This document shows, piece after piece, positions 44,294-56,293 of a stretch of DNA of 64,000 nt. Source of the DNA: Rugalucina vietnamica (taxonomy: Eukaryota > Mollusca > Bivalvia > Lucinida > Lucinidae). Below the pieces are notes generated by a model, which did no database searches, had not been told where the DNA came from, and worked only from the letters and a program-made list of their open reading frames with translations. The DNA is taken from assembly GCA_964017185.1 (NCBI GenBank), contig OZ024869.1:1448501-1512500 (forward strand), read 5' to 3'. The position numbers were made by a program, and so were the translations under genes. Numbering within the stretch: the first letter of the stretch is position 1; each line of letters opens with the position of its first letter.

Positions 44294-44434
44294 GTCCAAC
44301 CAACCAAATATCCAGTCTGTCCATCCAACCGACCGACTAACTGACTGTCTTTCTGTCTGCTTGTCTGTCTTGGCCAATAGAGAATACATATATATATTTC
44401 ATATGGAATTATCTGCCCTTGTCAAGTAACAAAT

Positions 44435-44640
44435 ATGAGACGCATCATGGGAAAACCAGATTTTTGCCTATGCGGAAACAAAGAGGTAGATCAGCTGTGC
44501 AGTAACTGCAGATATTATTATTTCTCTTTAACTTATATCCAAAATATCAAGCTTCTAGCCTTCTTCTATGACGGTACAGGATGGTTTGTGTTGGAACTGG
44601 TCGGAAACCCTGAAGACCGGTTTTCTGGTGTTGAGGCTCA
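44435..44640 (+). mobile_element. Hairpin MITE (TGAGCC family), copy 15, core half-deleted
   Basis: TGAGACGCATCATGGGAAAA ... GAGGCTCA, A orientation. The right half of the core palindrome is lost after GCTGTGCAGTAACTGCAG. Confidence 0.75.
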
Positions 44641-44864
44641 AAATTGGTTTGTCATAAATGCTTTGTTAGTAATACAGCACTCTGTAGAGACTGCCATTGC
44701 AAAATCATTCAAATTATTTCTTCTCTTCATTTAACCTGACACATTCTCATTTATACAACAATCGTTTTGGCAGAAGCTGCAAAATCCAAACTATTTTTAG
44801 CAATTTCAAAAATAAATGGTGCCATTCTGGTTGCATTACACCACATGAGTGCATCATCTTGAAA

Positions 44865-45094
44865 TGAACTGCAAGGTGAGAAAAGCGGTTTTCGGGGTTT
44901 CTGACCAGATCCTACACAAACCGGCCTGTGCATCTACAGAAGATGGCTAGAAGCTTGAAATTTTGGATACAAGTAGAAGAGGGATTGCATTATGCGAAAA
45001 TAAAGGCACTGATCAGCTGTGCAGTTACTGCACAGCTGATCTGCGGCTTTGTTTTTGCATAGACAAAAATCTGATTTTCTCTCATCATGGCTGA
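44865..45094 (-). mobile_element. Hairpin MITE (TGAGCC family), copy 16
   Basis: TGAACTGCAAGGTGAGAAAA ... CATCATGGCTGA, B orientation, core GCTGTGCAGTTACTGCACAGC. Confidence 0.8.
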
Positions 45095-45370
45095 AATATT
45101 TGTGAGGAAGAAACACCTCAATAAACAGTTGTTTGATCATGTTGCAACTCATCTAAATTAAGTTTAAAGTATCTTCCTCAAAGTACTTCTTACCATAGAT
45201 CTGTTGATAGTTCAACAGCGAAAAATAATAACAGCATAATCAACATGTCCCTGTAACATGCAATTGTTGACCCGAAAAGCTAGCTTATTAGTCGTCTTCA
45301 GGGGGACAGCTTGTGCTGCGTAAGACAGCGATGAGTGTCCCCTTGCTCTACTCCTCAGCTATTTTTTTCA

Positions 45371-45511
45371 GGTATGCCTAATGCTGGTGGACAGTCTGCC
45401 TGTAGATGGCAAAGATGTGACAGAGATGATGTTCCACAGTTATGCCATCCTATCAACACACTTTCCACTAGAGATGTCTTTGTACTACAGTTCTATTGTC
45501 ACATAGCAAAA
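45371..45511 (+). other. Coding-like remnant after an acceptor-like site (uncertain)
   Basis: After CTATTTTTTTCAG one frame reads VCLMLVDSLPVDGKDVTEMM and further to YYSSIVT and a stop. It looks more protein-like than chance, but I know no family, there is no donor, and it does not fit the RhoGEF reading. Possibly a retro-copied fragment. Confidence 0.2.
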
Positions 45512-45586
45512 CATTCATTACCAGTTTAACAGCTTTAGCTGTATGTGGAATAGCATGTTCTAGTGTTTTTTTACCATCACATGAAA

Positions 45587-45650
45587 TTAACATGTTCTGA
45601 TTTTCTTTCCAGTGCTACATGGCTCCTTTGAGGACAATTAACCAACATTT
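45587..45650 (+). pseudogene. Decayed partial copy of RhoGEF exon 3 and its acceptor
   Basis: TTCTTTCCAG|TGCTACATGGCTCCTTTGAG parallels the acceptor and first codons of exon 3 (CGCTACATGGCCCCTCTGAA at 45689). It then reads to a TAA near 45658. About 50 bases are duplicated, spanning the splice site. Confidence 0.7.
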
Positions 45651-45688
45651 TCTAATGTAATTAATGTGTCCTGTTTTTCTTTTTCAAG

Positions 45689-45865
45689 CGCTACATGGCC
45701 CCTCTGAAGACGTTATCAAGTATTGATGAGACTGTGATAGACAATATATTTTATATGATCCCAGAAATTCTAATGCACCATGTGATATACCACGAATTCC
45801 TGAATGACGTATGGAAAAAATGGGACACGGACAAGAGCACTGTCGGCGATCTTATTATAAAAACT
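45689..45865 (+). CDS. ARHGEF17: RhoGEF exon 3: DH domain
   Basis: 59 codons, phase 0, between TTTTTCAAG and GTAAGT. RYMAPLKTL, IDNIFYMIPEILMHH and HEFLNDV are the DH helices that follow conserved region 1. The pattern 'IPEIL..H..F' is typical. It sits after a 9.7-kb intron rich in MITEs. Confidence 0.9.
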
Positions 45866-46161
45866 GTAAGTATTAAAATTAAAATTGTAATGTACACATA
45901 GGCCAGCCTTTTACGCAAATGTTTGAGGACATGTCATGTCCAAATCATATTGGAGTTGACCTAATATAGACTCAATGTACAGATTTCGTTTTGTTGAAGA
46001 TATGGTTTTGTATTTTTCATTTCCATGAACCTATAGAACTGAATAGAAATACTGTTTCGTTGTTTGACACACACTGTGTGTAAATTTTCTATTTGACTCG
46101 GTAATTTTTAACAAGCAGTAGAAAGAAATTAATGTAAATATAAGCAATGTGCTTTATTTTT

Positions 46162-47153
46162 ATCGCACCTGCTTATAGCATGGTGCGATATAGGAGTTTA
46201 AATTTCCATTCGTCCGTTCGTCCGTCAACATTTACGTCGAAGTTTAGTTTTCTCGACATCAGTGATAGCTGCGAGTCTGAAACCTTGCATAGTAATTGTC
46301 CTTGACATACCATTCAAGCACGCACCTTGACCCAGTACCCTTGACCTATATTTCATGGTCCACTGACTTTGAAAATTTTTATGTCGAAGTTTGGTTTTCT
46401 CCACATCAGTGACAGCTGCGAATCTGAAACCTTGCATAGTAATTATTGTCCTTGACATACCATTCAAGCACGCACCTTGACCCACTGATCTTGACCTATA
46501 TTTCACGGTCCATTGACTTTGTTAATTTTTACGTCGAAGTTTGGTTTTCTCTGCATCAGTAATAGCTGCGAGCATGAAACCTTGCATAGTAATTGTCCTT
46601 GACATACCCTTCAAGCACGCACCTTGACCCGCTGACCTTGACCTATATTTCACGCTCCATTGACTTTGTTAATTTTTACGTCAAAGTTTGGTTTTCTCTG
46701 CATCAGTAATAGCTGCGAGCGTGAAACCTTGCATAGTAATTGTCCTTGACATACCCCTCAAGCACGCACCTTGACCTGCTGACCTTGACCTATATTTCAC
46801 GGTCCATTGACTTTGTAAATTTTTACGTCAAAGTTTGGTTTTCTCTGCATCAGTGATAGCTGCGAATGTGAAACCTTGCATAGTAACTGTCCTTGACATA
46901 CCCTTCAAGCAGGCACCTTGACCTGCTGATCTTGACCTATATTTCACGGTCCATTGACTTTGTTATATTTTTATGTCGAAGTTTGTTTTTTTCTGCATCA
47001 GTGATAGCTGCGAGTGTGAAAGCTTCCATAGTAAATGTCCTTCACATACCCTTTCAGAACACACCTTAACCTGGTGCCCTGGACCTATATTTCACGTTTT
47101 TAGTTATTTCGCCCGATGCAGGTGCGATATCGACCTCTGCGGAGTTCTTGTTC
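46162..47153 (+). mobile_element. Helentron/HINE-like minisatellite element, family C
   Basis: Begins TTTTT|ATCGCACCTGCTTATAGC with hairpin TATCGCACC...GGTGCGATA, then GTCCGTTCGTCCGTC. The body is about six units of ~147 bp (GAAACCTTGCATAGTAATTG ... TGACCTTGACCTATATTTCA). The 3' end is GCAGGTGCGATATCGACCTC then TGCGGAGTTCTTG. Short minus-strand frames inside are artefacts. Confidence 0.75.
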
Positions 47154-47450
47154 TGAGTAACATTTGCCTATGAACAGCAGTGGGTTGCTTGCTTGTGAAT
47201 TATAATGATACAAGATGCTGTGTTCATGGTTTCCTCCCTGTTTTCTGGGACTTCCAGCCAAGGCCCTGTCTCCTTTTGACCTTAGTAAGGCATTAAACCT
47301 GAATGTAACAACAATTTCATTTAGAAGTCAGTATTGCTGAAGAAGTCAGTACTGTATAAGTGCCAGGTCACTGCATTTCCTAAAGAAATTTCATTCTAAA
47401 AGTGTAAGAATCATATGATTCAGCAATATACTTTTTTCCCTATGTTTCAG

Positions 47451-47567
47451 TTTTCTGGTCAGAGTGTTCAAGATAGCTACTTATCATTTGTTGAAAATTA
47501 CAAGACTTCTGGCAAGGTGATAGAAAATGCTCTACAAACTAAATCTTCTGTACAGAAATTTGTGGAG
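47451..47567 (+). CDS. ARHGEF17: RhoGEF exon 4: DH domain
   Basis: 39 codons, phase 0, between CTATGTTTCAG and GTAAGA. SVQDSYLSFVENYKTSGKVI corresponds to the DH segment 'Y..Y..N...A' seen in Dbl proteins, leading to the region before CR3. Confidence 0.9.
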
Positions 47568-47600
47568 GTAAGATGTTGCTGCCAAAATATATATTACCTG

Positions 47601-47824
47601 TGGGAAAACCAACAATGTGGGTTCCGAATAGGTTCAACGCAAACCAGCCTGTAAAGTTACAGAAAAAGGCTAGACGTTTGAAATGTTTGATTTAAGTAGA
47701 AGAGGAATTGTACTATCCGTGCAGCGAAAACAAAGGTGCTGATCAGCTTCACGGTTACCGCAAAGCTGGTCTGCGCCTTTGTTTTCGCATATGCAGATTG
47801 TTGGTTTTCTGATGAGACGGCTCA
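47601..47824 (-). mobile_element. Hairpin MITE (TGAGCC family), copy 17
   Basis: B orientation, located 33 bases after exon 4. The core is GGTGCTGATCAGCTTCACGG with mismatches. The left end lacks TGAGCC. TATATTACCTG (47590-47600) and TTATGTTACCTG (about 47826-47837) may be a flanking duplication. Confidence 0.8.
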
Positions 47825-48368
47825 TTTATGTTACCTGAGGTATAAGTCGTAAATATTTGGATACCTGAAAAATTGTTCTCATTTCATTTTAAAACATCAT
47901 ATATTGCATAAAACATGTTTGAAATGGCTTCAATTGGAATGTCTTCAGAAATGTTGTCTCATATTGGTCCTCAGGGTGCCGTTTGATCGGGATCTAGACT
48001 TTTTGCTCAGGCAAAACTGTTCAAAATGATGTTTTTAAGAACAGCATAGGAATTTTCATTCAAAGAAACAGACTATAATGATAAAACATTTCTCAGAACA
48101 AAATTTTAAAGTAACATTTCCTACTTGTATTAGTAATATGTATATTGCGTTTTGTGCTTATTTTAGGTATGCAATTTTAACTTTAAACTTTAACTGTCTC
48201 AGTTGGGGGGCTTGACTGCACAGTGCAAGTTGTTTGAATGAAAGGTTAATGATTAAATTTTCAAGATAAAGTGTACGCTGATGAGCGTGATAGCTTAGTG
48301 ATAGATTGTAGGACTCTGGAGTAAAAGTTCTTACTGTCTATTCACCATCTTCCAGAAACTGCATTTTT

Positions 48369-50186
48369 AGCTCACCTGAGCCGTCAGGCTCACAAGGTGA
48401 GCTTATAGTATACCCATGCTCCGTCGTCCGTCCGTCCGTCCGTCCGTCCGTCGTCCGTCCGTCGTCCACCATTTTCAAAGATCTTCTTCTCTGAAACAGC
48501 TTGGCCAATCAAAGCCAAATTTTACATGAAGCATCTATGGGAAGGGGGAACCAATGTATATATAAATAATCCAGGTCACATGACCAAGATGGCCGCCATG
48601 CCCATATATGGTAAAAACCCTTCAAAAATCTTCTTCTCCGGAACCACTGGACCGATTTCAACCAAACTTGGCATGAAGCATCGATGACTCAAGTACTACA
48701 ATGTATATATAAATCATGACCTTGCGGTGACCTTGACCTATTTTACGGCAAGGTCAACATAGGTCGCCTTTGCATTTGAATGGGAAAAATTGTTAAATTG
48801 TCATTTAAAGGAAAAATCTTGCAGAAAATGAGCAGTAGGACTGAATATTAATGATTCTGAAAAAAATTGGGCACCAGGGGCTCATCCGCCCCCACCCCGG
48901 GGCAATATACATGTATATTATCATAATATTCAAACATCTTCTTCTCTGAAACCGCTTGGCCAATCAAAGCCAAATTTTACATGAAGCATCTATGGGAAGG
49001 GGGAACCAATGTATATATAAATAATCCAGGTCACATGACCAAGATGGCCGCCATGCCCATATATGGTAAAAACCTTTCAAAAACTCTCTTCTCCGGAACC
49101 ACTGGACCGATTTCAATGAAACTTGGCATGAAGCATCGATGACTTAAGTACTACAACGTATATGTAAATCATGACCTTGTGATGACCTTGACCTGTTTTA
49201 CGGCAAGGTCAACATAGGAATATTACCATAATATTCAAACTTCTTCCTCTCTGAAACCGCTTGGCCAATCAAAGCCAAATTTTAAACGAATCATCTGTAG
49301 GAAAGGGGAAATAGTGTATATGTAAATACTCGAGGTCACATGACCAAGATGGCTGCCATGCCCATATGTGGTAAAAACTATTAAAAATCTTCTCCCCCTG
49401 AACTGGTGGACCGATTTGAAGGAAACTTTGAATGAAGCATTGATGACTCAAATACTACAATGTATATATAAATCATGACCCTATGATGACCTTGACCTAT
49501 TTTACTGGAAGGTCAACAAAGGTGGCCTATGCGTTTGAAAAAAGATTACTGTTAAAATGTCATTTAAAGGGAAATCTTGCAGGAAATGAGCAGTATGACT
49601 GAATATTAATGATTCTGCAAAAAATTGGACCCCAGGGGCTCATATGCCCCCAACACTGGGCAATATACATATATATCTCCATCACATTCAAACATCTCTG
49701 AAACCACTTGGCCAATCAAAGCCAAATTTTATGTGAAGCATCTATTGGATGGGACAACCAATGTACAATGTATATATAAATAATCCAGGTCACATGACCA
49801 AGATGGCCACCTCATCCATATACGGTAAAAACTCTTCAAAAATCTTCTTCTCCAGAACCGGTGAACTGATTTCAAGGAAACTTGGCATGAATCATCGATG
49901 GCTCAAGTACTACAATGTATATATAAATCATGACCCTGTGATGACCTTGACCCAGTTTATGGCAAGGTCAACATGGGTTGTCAATGCATTTGAATGGGAA
50001 TAACTGTTAAAATGTCATTTGAAGGGAAAAACCAGCAAGAAATGGTGATTATTCTGAAAAATGAAAATGGGCCAAGGGCTACATCTGTCCCTGCACTGGG
50101 GTTAAAATACCATAATATTCAAACATGTTTATCGGTATATGCAGCAGATCTCAGGTGAGCGTTTACAGGACCATTGGTCCTCTGGT
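48369..50186 (+). mobile_element. Helentron/HINE-like tandem element, family A, copy 2
   Basis: Same plan as 24778-26528. It opens AGCTCACCTGAGCCGTCAGG after a T run, then (GTCC)n, then about four ~455-bp units with truncations (one short unit near 49230), and ends GTGAGCGTTTACAGGACC, ATTGGTCCTCTGGT. Confidence 0.75.
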
Positions 50187-50744
50187 TCAAAATCTCACTT
50201 TTCTGAAAGACCTCAAGAAAAATATCACCATTTCACCATTTTGCATTCCAAATGTCTTAAAAAGTGCTACAAAAATTTTGAAAATCGGTTGACAAATGAA
50301 AATTTCATACCAGTAAATAATTTTGAATAGGGCTTTTTCCATAGTAAAAATGTTAGCAAGGGAAGCAACTATTTTTCCAGAAAAAATCAAAAATGGTTAT
50401 TTTTTCATGTAAAATGTACCAAACCAAAATATAAATGTATTGTATGCATTGCTGAGCACCAAACTCTTAATTTTTTTTCCCACAGATTTGCTTGATTTTC
50501 AATTTTAAGGTGTTTGGGTTACCTCCCTTGCACATGCAACATGCCTATTTAAAATAATTTTTCAATAATGTACGAACATTTTGGTATATAACAACCTTTG
50601 TTATACTTCTGGTCTAGGTACCCCACTTACATAGCCTAGAAAGTCACTCTACTATAATTATTTTACTAGTGAACCAATTTTCTAAATTTTTGTGGCACTT
50701 GTACAACTTTTGGGTTGCAAAAAGATGACATGGTCATACTTTTT
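50187..50744. other. RhoGEF intron 4, unassigned gap between family A copies
   Basis: Non-coding. CAAAATCTCACTTTTCTGAA (about 50188) and the complementary CAGAAAAGTGAGATTTTGAA (about 52735) flank the outer sides of the two elements, suggesting an inverted relationship or a shared target. Confidence 0.4.
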
Positions 50745-52722
50745 AGCTCACCTGAGCCATTAGGCTCACAAGGTGAGCTTATAGGATGGCCATGATCCGG
50801 CGTCCGTCCGTCGTCCGTCGTCCGTCCGTCCACAATTTCAAAGATCTTCTTCTCTGAAACCGCTTGGCCAACCAAAGCCAAATTTTATATGAAGCATCTA
50901 TAGGAAGGGGGAATCAATGTGTATATAAGAAATAGAGGTCACATGACCAAGATGGCCGCCATGCCCATATATGGTAAAAACCCTTCAAAAATCTTCTTCT
51001 TCAGCACCGGTGGACTGATTTCAACCAAACTTGGCATGAAGCATCGATGGCTCAAGCACTACAATGTGTATATAAATCATGACCCTGTGATGACCTTGAC
51101 CTGTTTTACGGCAAGGTCAACATAGGTCGCCAATGCATTTGAATGGGGAAAACTTTTAAAATGTCATTTAAAGTCAAAGTCTTGCAGGAAATGGGCAGTA
51201 GGACTGAATATTAATGATTCTGAAAAAAATTGGACCCCAGGGGCTCATATGCCCCCACCCCGGGGCAATATACATGTATATTACCATAATATTCAAACAT
51301 CATCTCCTCTGAAACCGCTTGGCCAATCAAAGCCAAATTTTATGTGAAGCATCAATAGGAAGAGGTAATTATTAAATGTATATATAAATAATCCAGGTCA
51401 CATGACCAAGATGGCCGCAATGCCCATATATGGTAAAAACCCTTCAAAAATCTTCTTCTCCAGAACCGGTGGATCAATTTCAAAGAAACTTGGCATGAAG
51501 CATCGATGGCTCAAGTACTACAATGTATATATAAATCATGACCCTGTGATGACCTTGACCTTTTTTACGGCAAGGTCAACATAGGTCGCCAATGCATTTG
51601 AATAGGGAAAACTTTTAAAATGTCAATTAAAGTGAACGTCTTGCAGGAAATGGGCAGTAGGACTGAATATTAATGATTTTGACAAAAATTGGACCCCAGG
51701 GGCTCATCTGCCCCCACCCAGGGGCAATATACATGTATATTACCATAATATTCAAACATCTTCTCCTCTGAAACCGCTTAGTGAATCAAAGCCAAATTTT
51801 ATGTGAAGCATCTATGGAATGGGGGAATTAATGTATATATAAATTATCTAGTTCACATGACCAAGATGGCTGCCATGCCCATATATGGTAAAAACCTTCA
51901 AAAATCTTCTTCTCCGAATCTGGTGGACTGATTTCAAAGAAACTTGGCATGAAGCACCAATGGCTGAAGTACTACAATGTGTATATAAATCATGACACTG
52001 TGGTGACCTTGACCTATTTTACGACTAGGTCAACATAGGTCGCCAATGCATTGGAATGGGGAAAACTTTTAAAAAGTCATTTGAGGTGAAAATCTTGCAG
52101 GAAATGGGTAGTAGGACTAAATATTAATGATTCTGAAAAAAAAAATTGGACCTTAGGGCTTATATGTCCACACCCCGGGGCAATATACATGTATATTACC
52201 ATAATATTCAAACATCTTCTCCTCTGAAACCACTTGGCCAATTGAAGCCAAATTTTATGTGACGCATCTATAGGATGGGGGAACCAATGTATATATTAAT
52301 AATGTAGGTCACATGACCAAGATGGCCGCCATGCCCATATATGGTAAAAACCCTTCAAATAACTTTTTCTCTGAAACCAATCGATTGATTTCAATGAAAC
52401 TTGGCGTGAAGCATCCATGGCTAAAGTACTACAATAGATATATAAATCATGACCCTGTGATAACCTTGACCAAGTTTATGGCAAGGTCAACATGGGTTGC
52501 CCATGCATTTGAATGGGAAAAACTGTTAAAATGTGATTTGAAGGGAAAAGCCAGCAAGAAATTGGCAAATGGACAGAATATTGATTATTCTGAAAAAAAG
52601 GAAAACGGCCCAAGGTCTTCATAAGCCCCTGTACTGGGGTTAAATACCATAATATTCAAACATGTTTATTGGTATATGCAGCAGACTCAGGTGAGCGTTT
52701 ACAGGACCATTGGTCCTCTGGT
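50745..52722 (+). mobile_element. Helentron/HINE-like tandem element, family A, copy 3
   Basis: AGCTCACCTGAGCCATTAGG after TTTTT, (GTCC)n, about four ~455-bp units starting near 50848, 51293, 51750 and 52205, and the 3' end GTGAGCGTTTACAGGACC, ATTGGTCCTCTGGT. Each unit carries CACATGACCAAGATGGCCGC. Confidence 0.75.
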
Positions 52723-53042
52723 CTTGTGCTGTTTCAGAAAAGTGAGATTTTGAAAAATGCAGTTTCTTAAAGATGGTGCAGAGACAGTAGGCTTAAATCC
52801 TTTCTATGCCATGTTGCATTCTTGAGCAAGAAAAAATGACCCCCCCCCCAAGTCTGTGTCACCTATCCAGTAAGCCTTGGCTTCATCTCTGCATGGTTGA
52901 AAACTTCTTGTGATATTCAATATTCAGCCATAAACCAACCAATGAAGTCTTGTCTATTTTCACTTTCATGAAATGAATTGCTATGTGAGGATTAGGGCTT
53001 TTGCTCACACCTCTTATCTACTATCATCAATTTTATTTTCAG

Positions 53043-53135
53043 CAATGCCAGAAGGAGAGTGGTAGTAAACTGAGTCTCAAAGACCTCATAGTCCGTCCAA
53101 TTCAAAGAATTCCAAGATATGAACTACTTATACAG
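53043..53135 (+). CDS. ARHGEF17: RhoGEF exon 5: DH conserved region 3
   Basis: 31 codons, phase 0, between TTTTATTTTCAG and GTACAC. LKDLIVRPIQRIPRYELLIQ is the most conserved Dbl signature (CR3, 'L.....P.QR..RY.LL'). This exon alone establishes the RhoGEF assignment. Confidence 0.95.
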
Positions 53136-53548
53136 GTACACATTGGGGTTTTAAGGGACATAGAAAATATCATACACTGCTGAATTGATGCTGAATTTTG
53201 TTTAAAACTGTCAGGCTTGTATGGTTCTTCTCCAGTATGAAATTGTTTATCATAAATACATGAAGTCAATAAGTCACAAAATCAACATTCAGACAAAATC
53301 CTAAAAATTCAGACAAAATCCTAAAAAAAGGACTGAACTGAATTTCAGTGAAAAGATTTTCAATGCCTGGAGCGTAGGCAATGATCAGGAGATAAATTTA
53401 TTTAAAAAAGCAACAAAACTTTTTGAGCCTTTTCACACAGTCAGAACAAAATCAAGAAAACTTCTTTGAAAAGATTTGTCTATTTGTTGTGATGGCTCTG
53501 GAAATTTGATTCCATGTATCTTTCTCATTAAGTAAAGTACTTCGATTT

Positions 53549-53668
53549 TTATCCACAGAGGTTGCTTGATAACCCCTGGTAACCACCCTGTGTCCTGCTG
53601 AAACTGTCAGAGAAAGTAATGCACGAGTTTGCCAGTAAGATAGACACGGCCAACAAAACTCAGATAAT
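53549..53668 (+). pseudogene. Decayed tandem copy of RhoGEF exon 6
   Basis: TTATCCACAG|AGGTTGCTTGATAACCCCTG repeats the exon 6 acceptor and coding sequence, continuing through AAAGTAATGCACGAGTTTGC and ACGGCCAACAAAACTCAGAT. A 2-base deletion after GATAAC creates a TAA within eight codons, so it cannot replace exon 6. It lies about 20 bases before the working copy. Confidence 0.85.
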
Positions 53669-53691
53669 AAATTGTTACTCTCTATCCACAG

Positions 53692-53859
53692 AGGTTGCTT
53701 GATAACACGCCTGGTAACCACCCTGACTATGTCCAGCTAAAAAAGGCGGAGAAAGTAATGCACGAATTTGCCCGTAAAATTGGTACGGCCAACGAAACTC
53801 AGATAGAGGACAGTCAACAAGAGACGCTGAAGAAACTAGAACTGCTACTGATCACCGAG
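53692..53859 (+). CDS. ARHGEF17: RhoGEF exon 6: end of the DH domain
   Basis: 56 codons, phase 0, between CTCTATCCACAG and GTAGTA. RLLDNTPGNHPDYVQLKKAE continues the CR3 helix, and the following EKVMHEFARKIG is the long terminal DH helix leading to the PH region. Confidence 0.9.
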
Positions 53860-53997
53860 GTAGTAGTTGGTCTCTTTTAATGAATGACTGAACATAGGTT
53901 AAGAGATGTCAGATGTAAAATGAAAAGCAGAGAAGCTAAAAAAGATATAAAATAGATGAGCAAGAACTGATACAGTAAGAAAATGGATCCTGCATAC

Positions 53998-54265
53998 CTC
54001 ATTACGAATACTTGCCCATGCAGTATACAGAGAATTTTTTCAGCATTAAAAATTGAAAATTTTATTGGAAAAATTTTGATGTTTTGAATATGTTTGCTCA
54101 AAACATTGATTGTGGGTACATGTTAGAACTGCCTCAATGAGTACCCACAAACTATGGTTTGGAGGAATAATAAGAAAAATAGTATACTGCTGCATACCCC
54201 AATTTAGCTATATAAAAGTGGGGTGTAAGGAGGTACCGGTATATATTACACTGACATGTTTATCT
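53998..54265 (+). mobile_element. AACTTGCCCATGCAATATAC repeat, copy 4
   Basis: ATTACGAATACTTGCCCATG ... CAAAACATTGATTGTGGGTA ... TATAAAAGTGGGGTG, diverged copy of the family at 14032. Confidence 0.7.
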
Positions 54266-54597
54266 GATGTTCTACGCATATGAATGAAGATAAGTGCACA
54301 TGTATGCCAACTGCTTTTTATTTTGTTTTCTTCTCTGCTCTTATTGCAATTAACATTTTAGATATCTAAAGACTACATGTTTGGGAAAGGAGATGTTGTT
54401 TTAATTGATTATTGTGGCCATATTGAAGAAAACAAAACAATATAAAAGTCCCTTTAAATAATTCAAAAGTAAAGTTATGCCATCACTGTATACTCTGTGA
54501 ATTATTTGACATATTGACCTCTGGCTGATACAGTTTATCAGAGAAATACTCTATTAAATCACTAATTGCAAATATTTAATATCTTTACTATTTCCAG

Positions 54598-54648
54598 CTG
54601 ACAGCCCCAGATAGATCCTACCTCAGACATGATATGGTCCAAATATTG
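54598..54648 (+). CDS. ARHGEF17: RhoGEF exon 7: DH-PH junction
   Basis: 17 codons (LTAPDRSYLRHDMVQIL), phase 0, between ACTATTTCCAG and GTAAGA. It corresponds to the 'L..P.R..LR..MV' strand opening the PH-like region of ARHGEF17. The small exon is accepted because phases and homology fit on both sides. Confidence 0.8.
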
Positions 54649-54992
54649 GTAAGATTGTCATTTAACTCGGAAAATTATCTATATGATCATGTTTGAATTA
54701 GTACAAAAAAAAAAACAAAACAAAAAAAAAACACAAACATATTGAGCCTTTAAATCTTAAAACATCTTCTGGACATTGGCTTATGAACATATTGCACTTT
54801 TATAATTCAAATGTTTGGATGAAAAACAAATATGTAAACAGCATAACAACAAAGATACAGATCAGTCTTTTTCTATTTAGATTTCTTGCTTTGCTCATTT
54901 AGAAAAACAGCCTTTGGCTGACTTTTAAGTCCTATGCCCAGCAATAAAATGGTGGTTCCATCCACACATGACTGAAAATTTGTCGGCTGGTT

Positions 54993-56052
54993 ATAGCCCC
55001 GCTTTGAAAAAGTGGGGTCTATACTGGATTCACCCTGTCCTTCCGTAGTTCCGTTATTCCGTTATTCTGTTATTCCGTTATTCCGTTATTCTGTTATTCC
55101 GTCCTTCCATCATTCCATTACCACACATAACTTGAGAACCAGTTGTTAGACTTTAACCATATTTGGCATATGCATCAATATTGACAATATCTACTAATGT
55201 ATAAATGCATGTCAGTTTCCCCAAATTTGCAGAAGAGTTATTGCCCTTGTATGGCCCTTCATTGTTGCCAAATTTTGTTTCCGCTCAATATCTTGAGAAC
55301 AAATGGACAAAATCTGACCAAATTTTGTATGCACATCAACATTTACAAGATCTAGCTTGGGATTGTTGCCTGTCATTTTTTGCAAAATTTTGACAGAGTT
55401 ATGGCCCTTGATTGACATCAGAATTTTGTTTCCGCTCAATATCTTGAGAACCAATCAACAGAATCTGACCAAATTTTGTATGCACACCAACATTGACAAA
55501 ATCTAGCCTGGGATTGTTGCCCATCATTTTTCGCAAAATTTTGACGGAGTTACGGCCCTTGATTGATGTCAAAATTTCGTTTCCGCTCAATATCTCGAGA
55601 ATGAATTGACATAATCTGACCAAATTTTGTATGCACATCAACAGTGACAAGATCTAGCTTGGGATTGTTGCCCATCATTTTTCGCAAAATTTTGACTAGA
55701 GTTACGGCCCTTGATTGACATCAGAATTTCATTTCTGCTCAATATCTTGAGAACGAAATGACAGAATCTTAACAAATTTTTTATGCATATCAACAGTGAC
55801 AAGATCTAGCTTGGGACTGTTGCACATCATTTTTCACAAAATTTTGACAGAGTTACGGCCCTTGATTGATGTGGGAATTTTGTTTCTGGTCAATATCTTG
55901 AGAACATATGGACAAAATCTTACCAATCTTTTTTATGTGCATCAACATTGACAAGATCTAGCTTGGGATTGTTACCTTTCATTGTTTTTTTCTCACCCTG
56001 GAAAAAAGCTCATAAGCGGGGCTATAGTCAGATCCTCTGACAATTCTAGTTG
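54993..56052 (+). mobile_element. Helentron/HINE-like minisatellite element, family D
   Basis: Opens TTATAGCCCCGCTTTGAAAA with hairpin GCCCCGCTTT / AAGTGGGGT-like, then (ATTCCGTT)n. The body is about five ~180-bp units (TATCTTGAGAACNAATNGAC ... GGGATTGTTGCCCATCATTT). The 3' end is AAGCGGGGCTATAGTCAGAT, CCTCTGACAATTCTAG. Confidence 0.7.
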
Positions 56053-56189
56053 TACATGTACCTTAAAACAGAATAATTAGTTGTTTTTTTTTGTTGTTGT
56101 TGTTTTTTATTTTTGTTTGTTTTGTTAGAACCTGGGAAGCAGACTATTAGGTATACTATTAAGTTCAAATCAAGTGATTATAATTTCAG

Positions 56190-56293
56190 AATAAGAAAGA
56201 CACATGTTGTATTTGGATGCTCTCTGATCTCATTCTGATCAGCAGTGTGAAGAGGAAGAGTGGACCGGTAGCCAGAAAGGTCTCCATTATACT
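56190..56293 (+). CDS. ARHGEF17: RhoGEF exon 8: PH-like region
   Basis: 34 codons plus two bases, between TTATAATTTCAG and GTAAGT. NKKDTCCIWMLSDLILIS resembles the PH strands 'R..FLF.DLI'; VKRKSGPVARKVSI follows. The split codon CT|A joins exon 9. Confidence 0.85.

Noticed and set aside
44121..44429. Cys/Ser/Leu/Val and Thr/Asp/Arg/Gln repeat frames
   Set aside because: Created by the (CTGT)n microsatellite on both strands.
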